Below, one piece after another: positions 41,949 through 51,543 of a stretch of DNA of 64,000 bases. The notes under the pieces were generated by a model. The model searched no databases, was not told the origin of the DNA, and was given only the letters and a program-made list of their open reading frames with translations. This stretch comes from M3007 sp041392625 (GTDB lineage Bacteria; Bacteroidota; Bacteroidia; Chitinophagales; Saprospiraceae): NCBI GenBank assembly GCA_041392625.1, contig JAWKLR010000002.1:62001-126000 (forward strand), given 5' to 3'. Each line of letters starts with the position of its first letter. Positions within the stretch are counted from its first letter, which is position 1. Made by a program: the position numbers and the translations under genes.

Positions 41949-44171
41949 ATGCGTTGGTCTTCCCTGTTCCTTTTTCTGTTTTCATCCTGTTTTTTACTTG
42001 CGCAAAAGCCCATTACCAATGAGGCGATTTGGAAAGATCGCGAATTTGCGGAGCAGACTGTTCCGGGCTTTACGTTTCAAAATGACGGGGTACATTATAC
42101 CCGGATGGAGGCGGATAAGATTGAACAATATGACCTGCGTGACGGGAAGAAAACACGCACCCTTTTTGATGCAAAAGCCATAGAAACAGATGCGGCCGAC
42201 TGGGAAGGAACCTTTGATTCCTATACCTTCAGTCAGAACGAAGATGCACTTTTGCTGGCAACTCAGACCCGGTCCATTTATCGACGGAGCAAAGAGGCCC
42301 AGTACTTTGTGTACAACATGGAAAACGGGCAATTGCAACGCTTGTATGTCGGAGAAAAGCAGCGGCTTGCTTCTTTTTCACCAGATGGACAAAACGTCGC
42401 ATTTGTCGTTGCCAACGACCTGTATTATAAAAACCTCGCTTCGGGAAAAACTACTCGGATCACTACCGACGGGCGCAACAATTACATCATCAACGGGGCA
42501 TCCGATTGGGTTTATGAAGAGGAATTCAGTTTGGTGCAGGCTTTTGAGTGGAGCCCGGACGGGCAGCAACTGGCCTTTCTCCGGTTTGATGAAAGTGAAG
42601 TCAAAACTTTCTACCTGGAACAATTCAACCAGCAGACCTATCCGGAATTTGAGCAGTTCAAATACCCCAAAGTGGGCGAAGCCAATGCCCGTGTCAGCGC
42701 CTGGATTTTCTCATTAAAAACCCAGGAAAAAAACCAGGTGCCCGTTGAGGATGAATACATGCCGCGACTGCAATGGACACCCGAAAACACCTTGTGCCTC
42801 ACCACCATGAACCGCCATCAAAACCAGCTGACCTTGTGGCTGACCAACCCTAAAGACGGGAAAACCGAAAAACTCCTGGAAGAATCCAGTCCCTATTACC
42901 TTCGGCTCACAGAACCCTATTTTCTCAAAAGCGATGGGGCGTTTATCTGGGCCAGCGAGCAAAGCGGATTCAAGCATTTTTATTTGCACCACATCGACGG
43001 ATCCAAACCCAAAGCCCTGACCAAGGGAGATTTTGAGGCCACAGAACTCCTGGGTGTGGATGAAGAAAACCAACTTCTCTACTACCAGGCCGCAGCAGAA
43101 AATCCCATGCAACGCGAGTTGTATTCCGTAAAACTCAATGGCCGGGGGCGAAAGAAACTGAGCGAGGAAAAGGGGACACACAAAGCCCAGTTTAGCAAAA
43201 CCTGCGCCTATTACATCGACGCGTTTTCCACCATCAATACACCAACGGTGTACACGGTGCGTGATCGGACCGGCAAGCAAATCCGAACCCTGGAAGACAA
43301 CGCAGCATTGGCCCAAATGCAGCAAACCTTTGGAACCCTCCCTATGGAATTTATCCGCATTCCGCTGGAGAACATTGAAGCGCCGGAAGGCAAAACCTGG
43401 ACAGGTGAGCTCAATGGTTGGATGTTGCGCCCACAGGGCCCGGAATATGCAGGAAAAAAACTCCCCTTGTTGATGTTTGTATATGGAGGGCCGGGCTCAC
43501 AGCAAGTGACCGACCAGTGGAAAGGTGACCGGTATTGGTGGTTTCAGATGCTGGCGCAGCAGGGCTATGCCGTTGCCTGTGTGGACAACCGCGGCACCGG
43601 AGCGCGCGGAGCATTTTTTCAAAAACAAACCTATCTGAACCTCGGTAAATACGAAACGATCGACCAGATTGCTGCAGCAGAATTCCTGGGTAACATGGAT
43701 TTTATCGATGCCGACCGCATCGGAATTTTTGGCTGGAGTTATGGGGGGTACATGTCTTCGCTTTGCTTGCTAAAAGGAAACGATGTGTTCCGGGCCGGCA
43801 TCGCGGTGGCGCCTGTGACACATTGGAAGTGGTACGACAACATCTACACCGAACGCTACATGCGCACGGTAGAAGAAAACCCGGATGGATACCGGGAAAG
43901 CGCGCCGCTTAATTTTGTCAAAAACCTGAAAGGGGAATATTTGCTGGTGCATGGCCTGACCGACGACAACGTCCATTTTCAGCACAGTGCTGAAATGGCC
44001 AACGCCCTCATTTCAGCCAACAAGCAGTTCGATACCATGATCTATCCGAACCGGAATCACAGCATCAGCGACCGGGCTGCGCGCCTGCACCTCTACACCC
44101 TTATGACCAACTTCCTCAACCAGGCACTCGCCCCCCGTACAGACGCCCTACCAGGGCATCTCAAACCCTAA
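41949..44171 (+). CDS. S9 family prolyl dipeptidyl peptidase (DPP-IV type)
   Basis: 740 residues. Signal peptide MRWSSLFLFLFSSCFLLAQ. The N-terminal eight-bladed propeller (DPPIV_N) includes NDLYYKNLASGKTTRIT and the substrate-entrance WVYEEEFSLV motif, whose double Glu binds the free N-terminus in DPP-IV enzymes. The C-terminal alpha/beta hydrolase holds the triad: Ser in FGWSYGGYMS, Asp in HGLTDDNVH and His in PNRNHSISD. It removes X-Pro (or similar) dipeptides from peptides in the periplasm. Convergent with trkH, stop codons 16 bp apart. Confidence 0.93.
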   Translation: MRWSSLFLFLFSSCFLLAQKPITNEAIWKDREFAEQTVPGFTFQNDGVHYTRMEADKIEQYDLRDGKKTRTLFDAKAIETDAADWEGTFDSYTFSQNEDALLLATQTRSIYRRSKEAQYFVYNMENGQLQRLYVGEKQRLASFSPDGQNVAFVVANDLYYKNLASGKTTRITTDGRNNYIINGASDWVYEEEFSLVQAFEWSPDGQQLAFLRFDESEVKTFYLEQFNQQTYPEFEQFKYPKVGEANARVSAWIFSLKTQEKNQVPVEDEYMPRLQWTPENTLCLTTMNRHQNQLTLWLTNPKDGKTEKLLEESSPYYLRLTEPYFLKSDGAFIWASEQSGFKHFYLHHIDGSKPKALTKGDFEATELLGVDEENQLLYYQAAAENPMQRELYSVKLNGRGRKKLSEEKGTHKAQFSKTCAYYIDAFSTINTPTVYTVRDRTGKQIRTLEDNAALAQMQQTFGTLPMEFIRIPLENIEAPEGKTWTGELNGWMLRPQGPEYAGKKLPLLMFVYGGPGSQQVTDQWKGDRYWWFQMLAQQGYAVACVDNRGTGARGAFFQKQTYLNLGKYETIDQIAAAEFLGNMDFIDADRIGIFGWSYGGYMSSLCLLKGNDVFRAGIAVAPVTHWKWYDNIYTERYMRTVEENPDGYRESAPLNFVKNLKGEYLLVHGLTDDNVHFQHSAEMANALISANKQFDTMIYPNRNHSISDRAARLHLYTLMTNFLNQALAPRTDALPGHLKP

Positions 44172-44187
44172 ACAAAAACCCCCTAAT

Positions 44188-45651
44188 TTAATTCCGCTTC
44201 CAGAAATACGGCGTAAACAAAATCAGAATTGTAAACAGTTCCAAACGGCCGAGCAGCATTAGGAAGGACAAAAACCATTTACCGGCGGCGGGAACCTGAG
44301 CAAAGTTATCCACTGGGCTCAGTTGACCGATTGCCGGGCCCACATTGCCCAAAGACGTAGCAACTGCGCCAATGGCCGACAAAAACGGATTTTCAAAATC
44401 TTCCAAAATGAAAATCATCACCAGAGAGCCCAGCAAAAATGTGATCAGGTAGATCAGCAGGAACACCAATACGTGGGTCAAAATCCGTGGAGCAACAATC
44501 TGCTTGTCGATTTTGATTCGGATCATGGCTTTCGGGTGCAGCAGACGCTTAAATTCCAGGATAGAGTTTTTGAAAAACACCAGGTGCCGGATCAGTTTGA
44601 TACCACCGCTTGTTGAGCCCGCACAGGCGCCCACAAAGAGCAGCATAAAAAACAGCATGGTGAGCCAGGGTGCCCAGGAAGTATAATCTGCCGAGACAAA
44701 GCCCGTCGTTGTAATTACCGAAACAACCTGAAAACCAGAATCCCGGAATGCGCGTTCGAAGGGCATGTCCAGGGCAAACGTCAGGTAGCTGGTGGTAAGC
44801 AGAATCAGTCCGAGCACCAGAATAACATAGGTCTTAAACTCATCGCTGCTCCACACTTTTTTCAGTCTTCCTTTGAGTCCAAAGTAGATCACCGTGTAGT
44901 TGGTTCCGGCCAAAAACATGAAGATCAGAATGGTGTATTGGATCGCTGGCGTATCATAATACGCGATGCTGGCATTTTTGGTTGAAAACCCACCCGTTGC
45001 CATGGTGGTCAGACTGTGGTTGATGGCATCGTAAAAACTCATGCCAAAAACATAGAGGGCTACGGTCAGGATACCAGTCAGAAGCACATAGATCAGCCAC
45101 AGTTTTTTTGCCGTTTCTCGGATGCGGGGATGTATTTTATCGGAGGTAGGACCGGGGGCTTCTGCCACAAAAAGTTCGACACCACCAATGCCCAAAAGCG
45201 GCAGAATAGCAACGGTCAGCACGATGATTCCCATCCCTCCGATCCACTGGGTAAGGCTGCGCCAAAACAGGATGCCTTTGGGCACCACTTCGATGTCGGT
45301 CAGAACCGAAGCTCCGGTAGTGGTTAGTCCGGAAACGCTTTCAAAAAATGCGTCGTAGAGGTTGGGCAATACGCCGCTGAACAGGTAGGGCAACATACTG
45401 ACGATCGACAGGGCCAGCCAGGCCAGGGTCACGATCAGGTAGCCATCGCGTTTGCCAACGCGTTCTTTTACCCGGAATTTATACCACCACAAAATAGCGC
45501 CCACCGACATGGTGATCACCCCGGAGTACAAAATTGGCAGGGCATCTCCGCTTTCAAAATAAATGCAGAAGGGCAGGACTCCAAGCATCAAACTGCCAAC
45601 AAACACCAGGATGGCGCCGATTACATTGGATATGGTGTCTAGGTGAATCAT
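44188..45651 (-). CDS. trkH: Trk potassium uptake protein, membrane subunit
   Basis: 487 residues with the four-fold pore layout of TrkH/KtrB: segments GVLPFCIYFESGDALPILYSG, selectivity-filter motifs TTTGAS (SVSGLTTTGASVLTD), TMATGGFSTKNAS, TTTGFVSADYTSW and TSLGNVGPAIG. It forms the K+ channel part of the Trk system in the inner membrane. It follows trkA by 6 bp (minus strand), so both subunits are cotranscribed. Confidence 0.93.
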   Translation of the reverse strand: MIHLDTISNVIGAILVFVGSLMLGVLPFCIYFESGDALPILYSGVITMSVGAILWWYKFRVKERVGKRDGYLIVTLAWLALSIVSMLPYLFSGVLPNLYDAFFESVSGLTTTGASVLTDIEVVPKGILFWRSLTQWIGGMGIIVLTVAILPLLGIGGVELFVAEAPGPTSDKIHPRIRETAKKLWLIYVLLTGILTVALYVFGMSFYDAINHSLTTMATGGFSTKNASIAYYDTPAIQYTILIFMFLAGTNYTVIYFGLKGRLKKVWSSDEFKTYVILVLGLILLTTSYLTFALDMPFERAFRDSGFQVVSVITTTGFVSADYTSWAPWLTMLFFMLLFVGACAGSTSGGIKLIRHLVFFKNSILEFKRLLHPKAMIRIKIDKQIVAPRILTHVLVFLLIYLITFLLGSLVMIFILEDFENPFLSAIGAVATSLGNVGPAIGQLSPVDNFAQVPAAGKWFLSFLMLLGRLELFTILILFTPYFWKRN

Positions 45652-45657
45652 GCGCTT

Positions 45658-46998
45658 TTATTGAAACAGGCTTTCCATTTTGCCAATAGCTTCGGGCATA
45701 GCCAAAACGATGACTTTATCCTGGATTTGAAGTTGGAAATCGCCATCGGGGATAAACACCTCGTCGCCGCGTACAATGCCTGCAATCAAAGCCTGTTTTG
45801 GGAAATGCAGTTTGCCAATCGGCTTTTTGGTCAGCTGATTGGATTTATGCACTACAAACTCAATGACCTCAGCATTTACACCGTGCAAGCTGGTGATGGC
45901 CTCAATTTTCCCTTTGCGTACAAAGCGGAAAATATTGTTGGCTGCAATCACCTTTTTATTGATGATAGTATCCACCCCAATATTTTGGGACACGTGTGTG
46001 TAAACAGCATTGTCCACCAATGCGATGGTTTTGAACAAGCCGGCTTCTTTAGCCATCAAACTGGTGATGATGTTGGTCTCGGAATTTGGAGTCAGGGAGA
46101 TGAATGCATCCATGCCTTCCAGCCCTTCTTCCTTGAGCAAATCCAGGTTACTGGGGTTCCCTTTAATCACCAGCGTTTCGTGCAGTTGTTCTACAAGGCG
46201 CTTACAGCTCTCATTGTTTTGTTCAATCAGAGTAACCTTATAGTTTTCTTCCAGGATTCGGGCGACGGGCAGAGCCAGGGGAGATCCACCGGCAATCATC
46301 ACCTTTTTTACTTTTTGAATGCTTTTACCAACAAAGTCCGTCACCTGGTCGATGTACTCTTTTTTGGTCATCAGGTACAGGTGGTCGCCGCTTTTAAGCA
46401 CCATGTCCTTATTGGGGATAATGGTAATGCCCGAACGGAGCAGGGCGATGGCTTTCATCAGAAAATCCGGCGTGGTTTTATCAATCTCCTTCATGCTCCG
46501 GTTCACCAGGGGCGAATCGCGGTCGATGGTAATTCCGATGATGGAAATTTTGCCATCTTCAAAATCAAACACATCCGTAAAGGAGCAGCGCTGGAGGAGG
46601 CGGTCGACTTCCTGAGCGGCGAGCAGGGTGGGAGAAAACAGGTTGTCAATCCCCATTTCCTGAAACCCTTTTAATTGAATTGGGTCCAGGTATTCGGCAT
46701 TGCTTACCCGGGCCACCGTTTGGGAAGCCCCCATCTTTTTTGCGAGGAGCGCTGAAAGCAGGTTTGTTTTTTCGGAAGTAGTAACGGCCAGGAAAAGTTG
46801 TGCGCGCTGCACTTCGGCATTGTCCAGGACAACGATGGAGGCGGCATCTCCTTTGACCGTCAAAACATCCAGGTGTTTGTTGGCATGTTCCAACACCTCA
46901 TCGTTGGTATCAATGAGCGTAATGTCCTGATTTTCGCTTTCAAGCAACTGGGCCAGGTGGAAACCTACATCCCCGGCACCGGCAATTACTATTTTCAT
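45658..46998 (-). CDS. trkA: Trk potassium uptake protein, cytosolic regulatory subunit
   Basis: 446 residues with two RCK repeats: each has a Rossmann NAD/nucleotide motif (IVIAGAGDVGFHLAQLLESE at the start, VMIAGGSPLALPVARILEEN in the middle) and a TrkA-C domain (for example ISIIGITIDRDSPLVNRSM). This doubled arrangement is the TrkA type, which gates TrkH in response to nucleotides. 43 bp downstream of the GH97 stop on the same strand with no obvious terminator between, so some read-through from the arabinose locus is possible. Confidence 0.93.
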   Translation of the reverse strand: MKIVIAGAGDVGFHLAQLLESENQDITLIDTNDEVLEHANKHLDVLTVKGDAASIVVLDNAEVQRAQLFLAVTTSEKTNLLSALLAKKMGASQTVARVSNAEYLDPIQLKGFQEMGIDNLFSPTLLAAQEVDRLLQRCSFTDVFDFEDGKISIIGITIDRDSPLVNRSMKEIDKTTPDFLMKAIALLRSGITIIPNKDMVLKSGDHLYLMTKKEYIDQVTDFVGKSIQKVKKVMIAGGSPLALPVARILEENYKVTLIEQNNESCKRLVEQLHETLVIKGNPSNLDLLKEEGLEGMDAFISLTPNSETNIITSLMAKEAGLFKTIALVDNAVYTHVSQNIGVDTIINKKVIAANNIFRFVRKGKIEAITSLHGVNAEVIEFVVHKSNQLTKKPIGKLHFPKQALIAGIVRGDEVFIPDGDFQLQIQDKVIVLAMPEAIGKMESLFQ

Positions 46999-47041
46999 GG
47001 TGCAAAACTATGCTTAATCCGGCAACTTAAGAATATCGGAA

Positions 47042-48964
47042 TTAAAATTTCATCACAAAACCACCATATGGACCGACTGAAATTGAGTTGATTTCGGATT
47101 TTAAAATCCTGCGCTCTGAAATACTCTTGTTTTCATCATAGAAAAGTACTCCATTGGTAGTGTCAATAAATGAGAGGTCAAGGTCGAAGGATTTTTCACT
47201 GGCCTCCCCATTGATTCCGACAAGATACCAGGTAGACTCCTTGCGACGGGCAAGCAATACGTCCTTTCCCGGATAACCGGCAACAAACCGGGTTTCATCC
47301 CACTGTGTAGGAATTTCTTTGAGCAGATTTACCACGGCGGCGGGCATTTTTTGCATGCCTTCCGGAATCTCGGCAATGTGTTGTACCCCTGAAGCAAATA
47401 AAATGGGCAGCGCCAGTTCAAAAGCCGGGCTCGTGCGCCGTTGAATATTTGGAATGCTGTCGAGCACCATTGGTGTAAAATCCATTGGATCGAAGACGTT
47501 GCGGGTAAACGGGATCACGGCGCAATGGCTTGGCTGCAAATCGGCATTTGCCTGTTCAAAGGTTATAAACTCTTCCCCCTTAATGGCCTCAACGGTCATC
47601 AGGTTGGGGTAGCTGCGGTGCCAGCCGCGTGGAAGGGTTGCGCCATGAAAGTTAAGCAGCAGCCGGTGGTCGCCAGCATCTTTGAGTATGTCGTGGTAGT
47701 AGGCAATCATGGATTGGCCATCTCCGCCAAAAAAGTCAATCTTGCAGCCGGCTACCCCCATTTTTTGTAGCCGTGCGAATTCAGCCCTGCGGGCTGTGGG
47801 GTCCACCAGTTTGCTTTTGGGGGTATAGGTAGTACTGTTCCAATCGCCCGAAGAATTGTACCAAAGAAGAATTCCTACCTGTTTACTGGCGGCATAGTCT
47901 ACCAACTCCTGCATACGCTCGTAGCCAATTTTCCAATCCCAATCTGCATCGATCAGGCAAAATGGCCAGTGCATTTCAGCCGCATAATCAATGAAACGCC
48001 GGGAGGTTTCGTAGTTGGTAAAATCGTCTTTTAACAAAACCCAACTCCAGGAGGCGAGCCCACCGTGAATGAAATCTGTATCCATCGTCAAAGCCGGGGC
48101 TGCCAAATCGGTACCAAGTGTACTTTCGACGACAGCTCCCAGGGTGCCAATGGCCAGGATACGCCAGGGACTTGAAAAAGGCAGTCGGCCATTGGGAAGC
48201 AGGGCACCTCCGGGAAAAATTTCCTGTTCCTGAGGAAAGGCCACCCGGAGTCGCTGACTAACCGGATCAAACAGAAGTCGGGAACCACAGTAGTTTCTGT
48301 GCACATTGGTTTCACTCAACAATACCCAGGTTTCTCCAGCCTGAAACAATGCGGGATACACATACCCCTCTCCAATGGGAGAGGCCTGTGATACCGGAAT
48401 GCCCATGCTGTAATGTTCTTCGTAGGATGGGTTGGTTTCTTTCCAGCCAGACTTGGATTTTGACATGGGTTGCATCCAGGCTTTTACAGCATCACCAAAA
48501 CCAAATGTTGAGTTTTCCCTTAAAATTTCTACGGGTTCTCCTGGCTTCTGAGATAATTGATAGCAAAAAGCCAATCCGTTTTCAGACAAATTGAAATAGA
48601 CCTCCAATGCCTGATGCGCGCTGGTTTCCAGTCGCACGACATACTGAAGGGCCTGGTAGGTAATTTCTTTTTGTTTTCCATGGTGCATTGTATACTGATC
48701 CCGCACCGGCATTGGATCGGAGACCTCCAAAAAAGCAAGATCCCGGGAAAAGTCCGTTTTGGAAGTAACGATACCCAGGTAGGATGTATCAAGTACCATT
48801 TTTTCGCGATAAAAAACCCGATAATAGGGTTGGCCCTGAGCATCGATGTGTATCAAAACACGCATGCTTCCGCTTTCATTTTTCAGCGTAGCCAATGCAT
48901 CCGCAGCCTGCGCTCCGCTCCGCATGGAAGCGAGCAGGAACAGGAAAAAAAGTATCTTTTTCAT
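47042..48964 (-). CDS. Glycoside hydrolase family 97 (retaining-type)
   Basis: 640 residues from MKKILFFLFLLASMRSGAQA at 48964 (signal peptide); the longer frame to 49042 overlaps the HAD gene. N-terminal beta-sandwich, central (beta/alpha)8 barrel and C-terminal sheet as in GH97. The barrel carries ASWSWVLLKDD, FCLIDADWDWK, LWYNSSGDWN and GCKIDFFGGDGQ; the Asp in KIDFF matches the nucleophile of retaining GH97 members (alpha-galactosidase, beta-L-arabinopyranosidase) and is absent from inverting SusB-type alpha-glucosidases. In an arabinan locus, removal of terminal arabinopyranose or galactose is the likely role. Probably periplasmic. Confidence 0.88.
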   Translation of the reverse strand: MKKILFFLFLLASMRSGAQAADALATLKNESGSMRVLIHIDAQGQPYYRVFYREKMVLDTSYLGIVTSKTDFSRDLAFLEVSDPMPVRDQYTMHHGKQKEITYQALQYVVRLETSAHQALEVYFNLSENGLAFCYQLSQKPGEPVEILRENSTFGFGDAVKAWMQPMSKSKSGWKETNPSYEEHYSMGIPVSQASPIGEGYVYPALFQAGETWVLLSETNVHRNYCGSRLLFDPVSQRLRVAFPQEQEIFPGGALLPNGRLPFSSPWRILAIGTLGAVVESTLGTDLAAPALTMDTDFIHGGLASWSWVLLKDDFTNYETSRRFIDYAAEMHWPFCLIDADWDWKIGYERMQELVDYAASKQVGILLWYNSSGDWNSTTYTPKSKLVDPTARRAEFARLQKMGVAGCKIDFFGGDGQSMIAYYHDILKDAGDHRLLLNFHGATLPRGWHRSYPNLMTVEAIKGEEFITFEQANADLQPSHCAVIPFTRNVFDPMDFTPMVLDSIPNIQRRTSPAFELALPILFASGVQHIAEIPEGMQKMPAAVVNLLKEIPTQWDETRFVAGYPGKDVLLARRKESTWYLVGINGEASEKSFDLDLSFIDTTNGVLFYDENKSISERRILKSEINSISVGPYGGFVMKF

Positions 48965-49016
48965 CTTAATTTTTGTAATGTGAAAAATCCGAACCCTCGT
49001 GCTCAGGAAACCAGAA

Positions 49017-49688
49017 TCAGGATTTCCATTGCACCACCTCATTCATGAGTTGCGCGATTTCCAGATTTTCGTAATCCTCAATGAAGCGTACAATGTTGTT
49101 GAACTGCTCGAATTCTTCCTGCGCGTGGGTAGTAGTAACAATCACGGAAGGAGCACCTGCCCGGCGGGCTGCTTCGGCGCCGGTAACGCTGTCTTCAAAA
49201 ATCAGACAGTCTGAGGCATTTAGTCCCATGGAGTCCGCGGCTTTTTCAAAAATTTCCGGATCGGGTTTTCCCTTACTTACGCTAGATGCATCGAAAATGC
49301 CCGTGAAATAGGGACGCAAATTGAGGTTGTCCAGCAAAAAATCTGCATTTTCAGTTGGTGCAGCGGTGCCGATTGCCATCGGGATTCCGGCTGCTTTTAT
49401 GTTGTCTAAAAAAGTGGACAAGCCCGAAATCAATTTAAGTTCCGGCAAAAAAATCTCGCGGTATGCGGCTTCTTTTTCCCAGGAATATTGTCGTCGTTGT
49501 TCTGGTGTAAACCGATCGCCAAAAATGCGTTCCAGAATTTCTTCATTGATACCGTGTACCTTTTCTTTTACCTGTTCGATCGACCAGTCTAAGCCCAGTT
49601 CTGCCAGTTTTTTTTGCCAGGCCCGATGATGTACCATCATGTTATCCACCATGGTACCATCCATATCAAAAAGAATTCCTTTCACCAT
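49017..49688 (-). CDS. HAD-family sugar phosphatase/phosphomutase
   Basis: 223 residues with all HAD motifs: I, ILFDMDGTMVDN (both Asp); II, AIGTAAPTEN (Thr where Ser/Thr is expected); III, Lys in SVSKGKPDPEIFEKAA; IV, CLIFEDSVTGAEAA. The cap is the small helical type of beta-phosphoglucomutase/DOG phosphatase relatives. Placed between the sugar symporter and GH97, it probably dephosphorylates a sugar phosphate that accumulates during arabinose use. It is separated from the symporter gene by a hairpin. Confidence 0.85.
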   Translation of the reverse strand: MVKGILFDMDGTMVDNMMVHHRAWQKKLAELGLDWSIEQVKEKVHGINEEILERIFGDRFTPEQRRQYSWEKEAAYREIFLPELKLISGLSTFLDNIKAAGIPMAIGTAAPTENADFLLDNLNLRPYFTGIFDASSVSKGKPDPEIFEKAADSMGLNASDCLIFEDSVTGAEAARRAGAPSVIVTTTHAQEEFEQFNNIVRFIEDYENLEIAQLMNEVVQWKS

Positions 49689-49721
49689 TATTTTTGTCTG
49701 TTTTTAAAAGCCAGACACAGC

Positions 49722-49755
49722 ACAGGAGGCTCTTTCGTTTACAGAGCCTCCCGTG
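49722..49755 (-). terminator. Intra-locus hairpin after the symporter gene
   Basis: On the minus strand GGAGGCTCT pairs perfectly with AGAGCCTCC (9 bp), extended to 12 of 13 positions by CACGG/CTGTG, with an 9-nt loop. The T tract after it is weak, so it may attenuate rather than fully terminate, letting GH97 and the HAD gene be expressed at a different level. Confidence 0.55.
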
Positions 49756-49776
49756 GTGCATCCCGTGATTTTCTGT

Positions 49777-51531
49777 TTAGCCTGCAAAATACAGGTAAGC
49801 AGTCAAAATCAACCCAACCACAAAAACAGAAATCACAATATCAATAGTTTTGTAGCTGGCTCTTGTTTCTGCTTTTTGCTCCTCGGTGACAGTTCCAAGG
49901 GTCAGGCCCTGGATTTGAGCGAGGATTGGTGCTTCAGAAGCATAACTCACCGCAACCATGGTTATGGCAGAAACCAGGAAGATCAGCAAACTGTAGTACT
50001 GGAAAAACATGTTGTTGATGATCCAGAAGAAAGAGCCCTCCGCATAGGAGAAGCCTTCATTCAGCATCACCGGCGTATCAATCATCAAGCGGAACAAGCC
50101 CAAAGCGAAGCCTACCAACAGAGCAGCAAGGGCTCCTTTTGCATTCAGGCGCTTATTGAAAATGCCGAAGAAAAACACGACAAAGATGGGCGGAGCGAGG
50201 TAGCCCTGTACGCTTTGCAGGTAATCGTACAAGCCACGGCTGCCTTGAATTACCGGAATCCAAAGCAGTCCAATAACCACCATTACACCGGTGGCAATCC
50301 GCCCAACACGCACCAATTGCTTCTCGGAAACATCCGGGCGAAACTTGGAATACAAGTCCATGGTAAACAAGGTGGAGGAAGCATTAAATACCCCCGCCAG
50401 GGAACTCATCAAAGCGGCTAACAAACCGGCAACAACAATGCCCCGAATACCTGCAGGGAGCACCTTGGCAACCAGCAAGGGGAATACCTGTTGTGCCTGC
50501 GCATTGATGATTTTTCCATCGCTATCCAAGAGCGTAGATGCCAGCTCGGGCATTTTCCCGCTGGCCGCCAGAGCAAATGTGATCATACCCGGGATAATGA
50601 AAATAAACACCGGCAGCAACTTAAAAAATGAGGCTGCGATGGTACCCCGGCGTGCTTCGGTCAGATTCGCAGCACCCAGCATCCGTTGTACAATGTACTG
50701 GTCGGTACACCAATACCACAAACCGATGATCGGAGCACAAAACAACATTCCGAGCCAGGGATAATTTCCATTGAAATACCAGGCCATTTGGGTACTGGTT
50801 TTCACCGGAGCCCAGGTGCCTTCTATTCCCTCCGGAACCAGTGGTTTCCAGAGGTTGAACATTTCAGTTCCTGCGATGCGGCGCAGTTCGCCCCAGCCAC
50901 CCAGAGCATCCAGTCCATAGTACGTAACCAGCACGGCACCCAGAATGAGAACCACCGTTTGAATCGCTTCAGTGTATGCCACGGCACGAAGTCCACCGAG
51001 GATGGTATATACTCCTGTCAACAAAATCATCAGGATGGAGCCAACCCAGAAGCTGTCCAGTCCCATGAAGCTCACCTCTGGCAACAATACGCCAAACACA
51101 ATGCCTCCGGCAAAAATACCCACTGCTACCTTAGTCAGGACATACGCCACCAGCGATATGATCGACAATACCCAACGGGAAGTAGCAGAAAAACGCTTCT
51201 CCAGGAATTCGGGCATTGTGTAAATTTTTGAACGCATGTAAAAGGGTGCCAAAACCCAGCCCAATACCAACAAACACCAGGCATGCAACTCATAGTGGGC
51301 CATTGCAACCCCATCCGTCGCACCGGATCCAGCCAGACCAACCACGTGTTCTGAACCGATGTTAGAGGCGAAAATAGATGCACCAATTACAAACCATCCG
51401 AGGTTTCTTCCTGCAAGAAAGTAATCGTCGGAGGTTTCATTTTTTTGTCGGATCACCCACCATGCAATGCCAAGGATTATGACAAAATACACAAGGATAA
51501 CAATCCAGTCAATTGTAGCTAATACAGACAT
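49777..51531 (-). CDS. Sodium/solute symporter (SSS/SGLT-type), likely L-arabinose importer
   Basis: 584 residues, 13-14 membrane segments. SGLT landmarks: DYFLAGRNLGWFVIGASIFASNIGSEHVVGLAGSGA near the N-terminus, IYTMPEFLEKRF, GGLRAVAYTEAIQTVVLILGA, YWCTDQYIVQRMLGAANLTEAR, GIVVAGLLAALMSSLAGVFNASSTLFTMDLY. These match Bacteroidota SGLT-like sugar transporters. Encoded between the aldose epimerase and HAD genes of the arabinose locus, it likely imports L-arabinose with sodium across the inner membrane. Confidence 0.9.
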   Translation of the reverse strand: MSVLATIDWIVILVYFVIILGIAWWVIRQKNETSDDYFLAGRNLGWFVIGASIFASNIGSEHVVGLAGSGATDGVAMAHYELHAWCLLVLGWVLAPFYMRSKIYTMPEFLEKRFSATSRWVLSIISLVAYVLTKVAVGIFAGGIVFGVLLPEVSFMGLDSFWVGSILMILLTGVYTILGGLRAVAYTEAIQTVVLILGAVLVTYYGLDALGGWGELRRIAGTEMFNLWKPLVPEGIEGTWAPVKTSTQMAWYFNGNYPWLGMLFCAPIIGLWYWCTDQYIVQRMLGAANLTEARRGTIAASFFKLLPVFIFIIPGMITFALAASGKMPELASTLLDSDGKIINAQAQQVFPLLVAKVLPAGIRGIVVAGLLAALMSSLAGVFNASSTLFTMDLYSKFRPDVSEKQLVRVGRIATGVMVVIGLLWIPVIQGSRGLYDYLQSVQGYLAPPIFVVFFFGIFNKRLNAKGALAALLVGFALGLFRLMIDTPVMLNEGFSYAEGSFFWIINNMFFQYYSLLIFLVSAITMVAVSYASEAPILAQIQGLTLGTVTEEQKAETRASYKTIDIVISVFVVGLILTAYLYFAG

Positions 51532-51543
51532 GGTAGTGTTGGT

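Noticed and set aside
45643..46674. 343-codon plus-strand open frame over trkA
   Set aside because: TrkA on the minus strand has two complete RCK units; the plus frame is a shadow.
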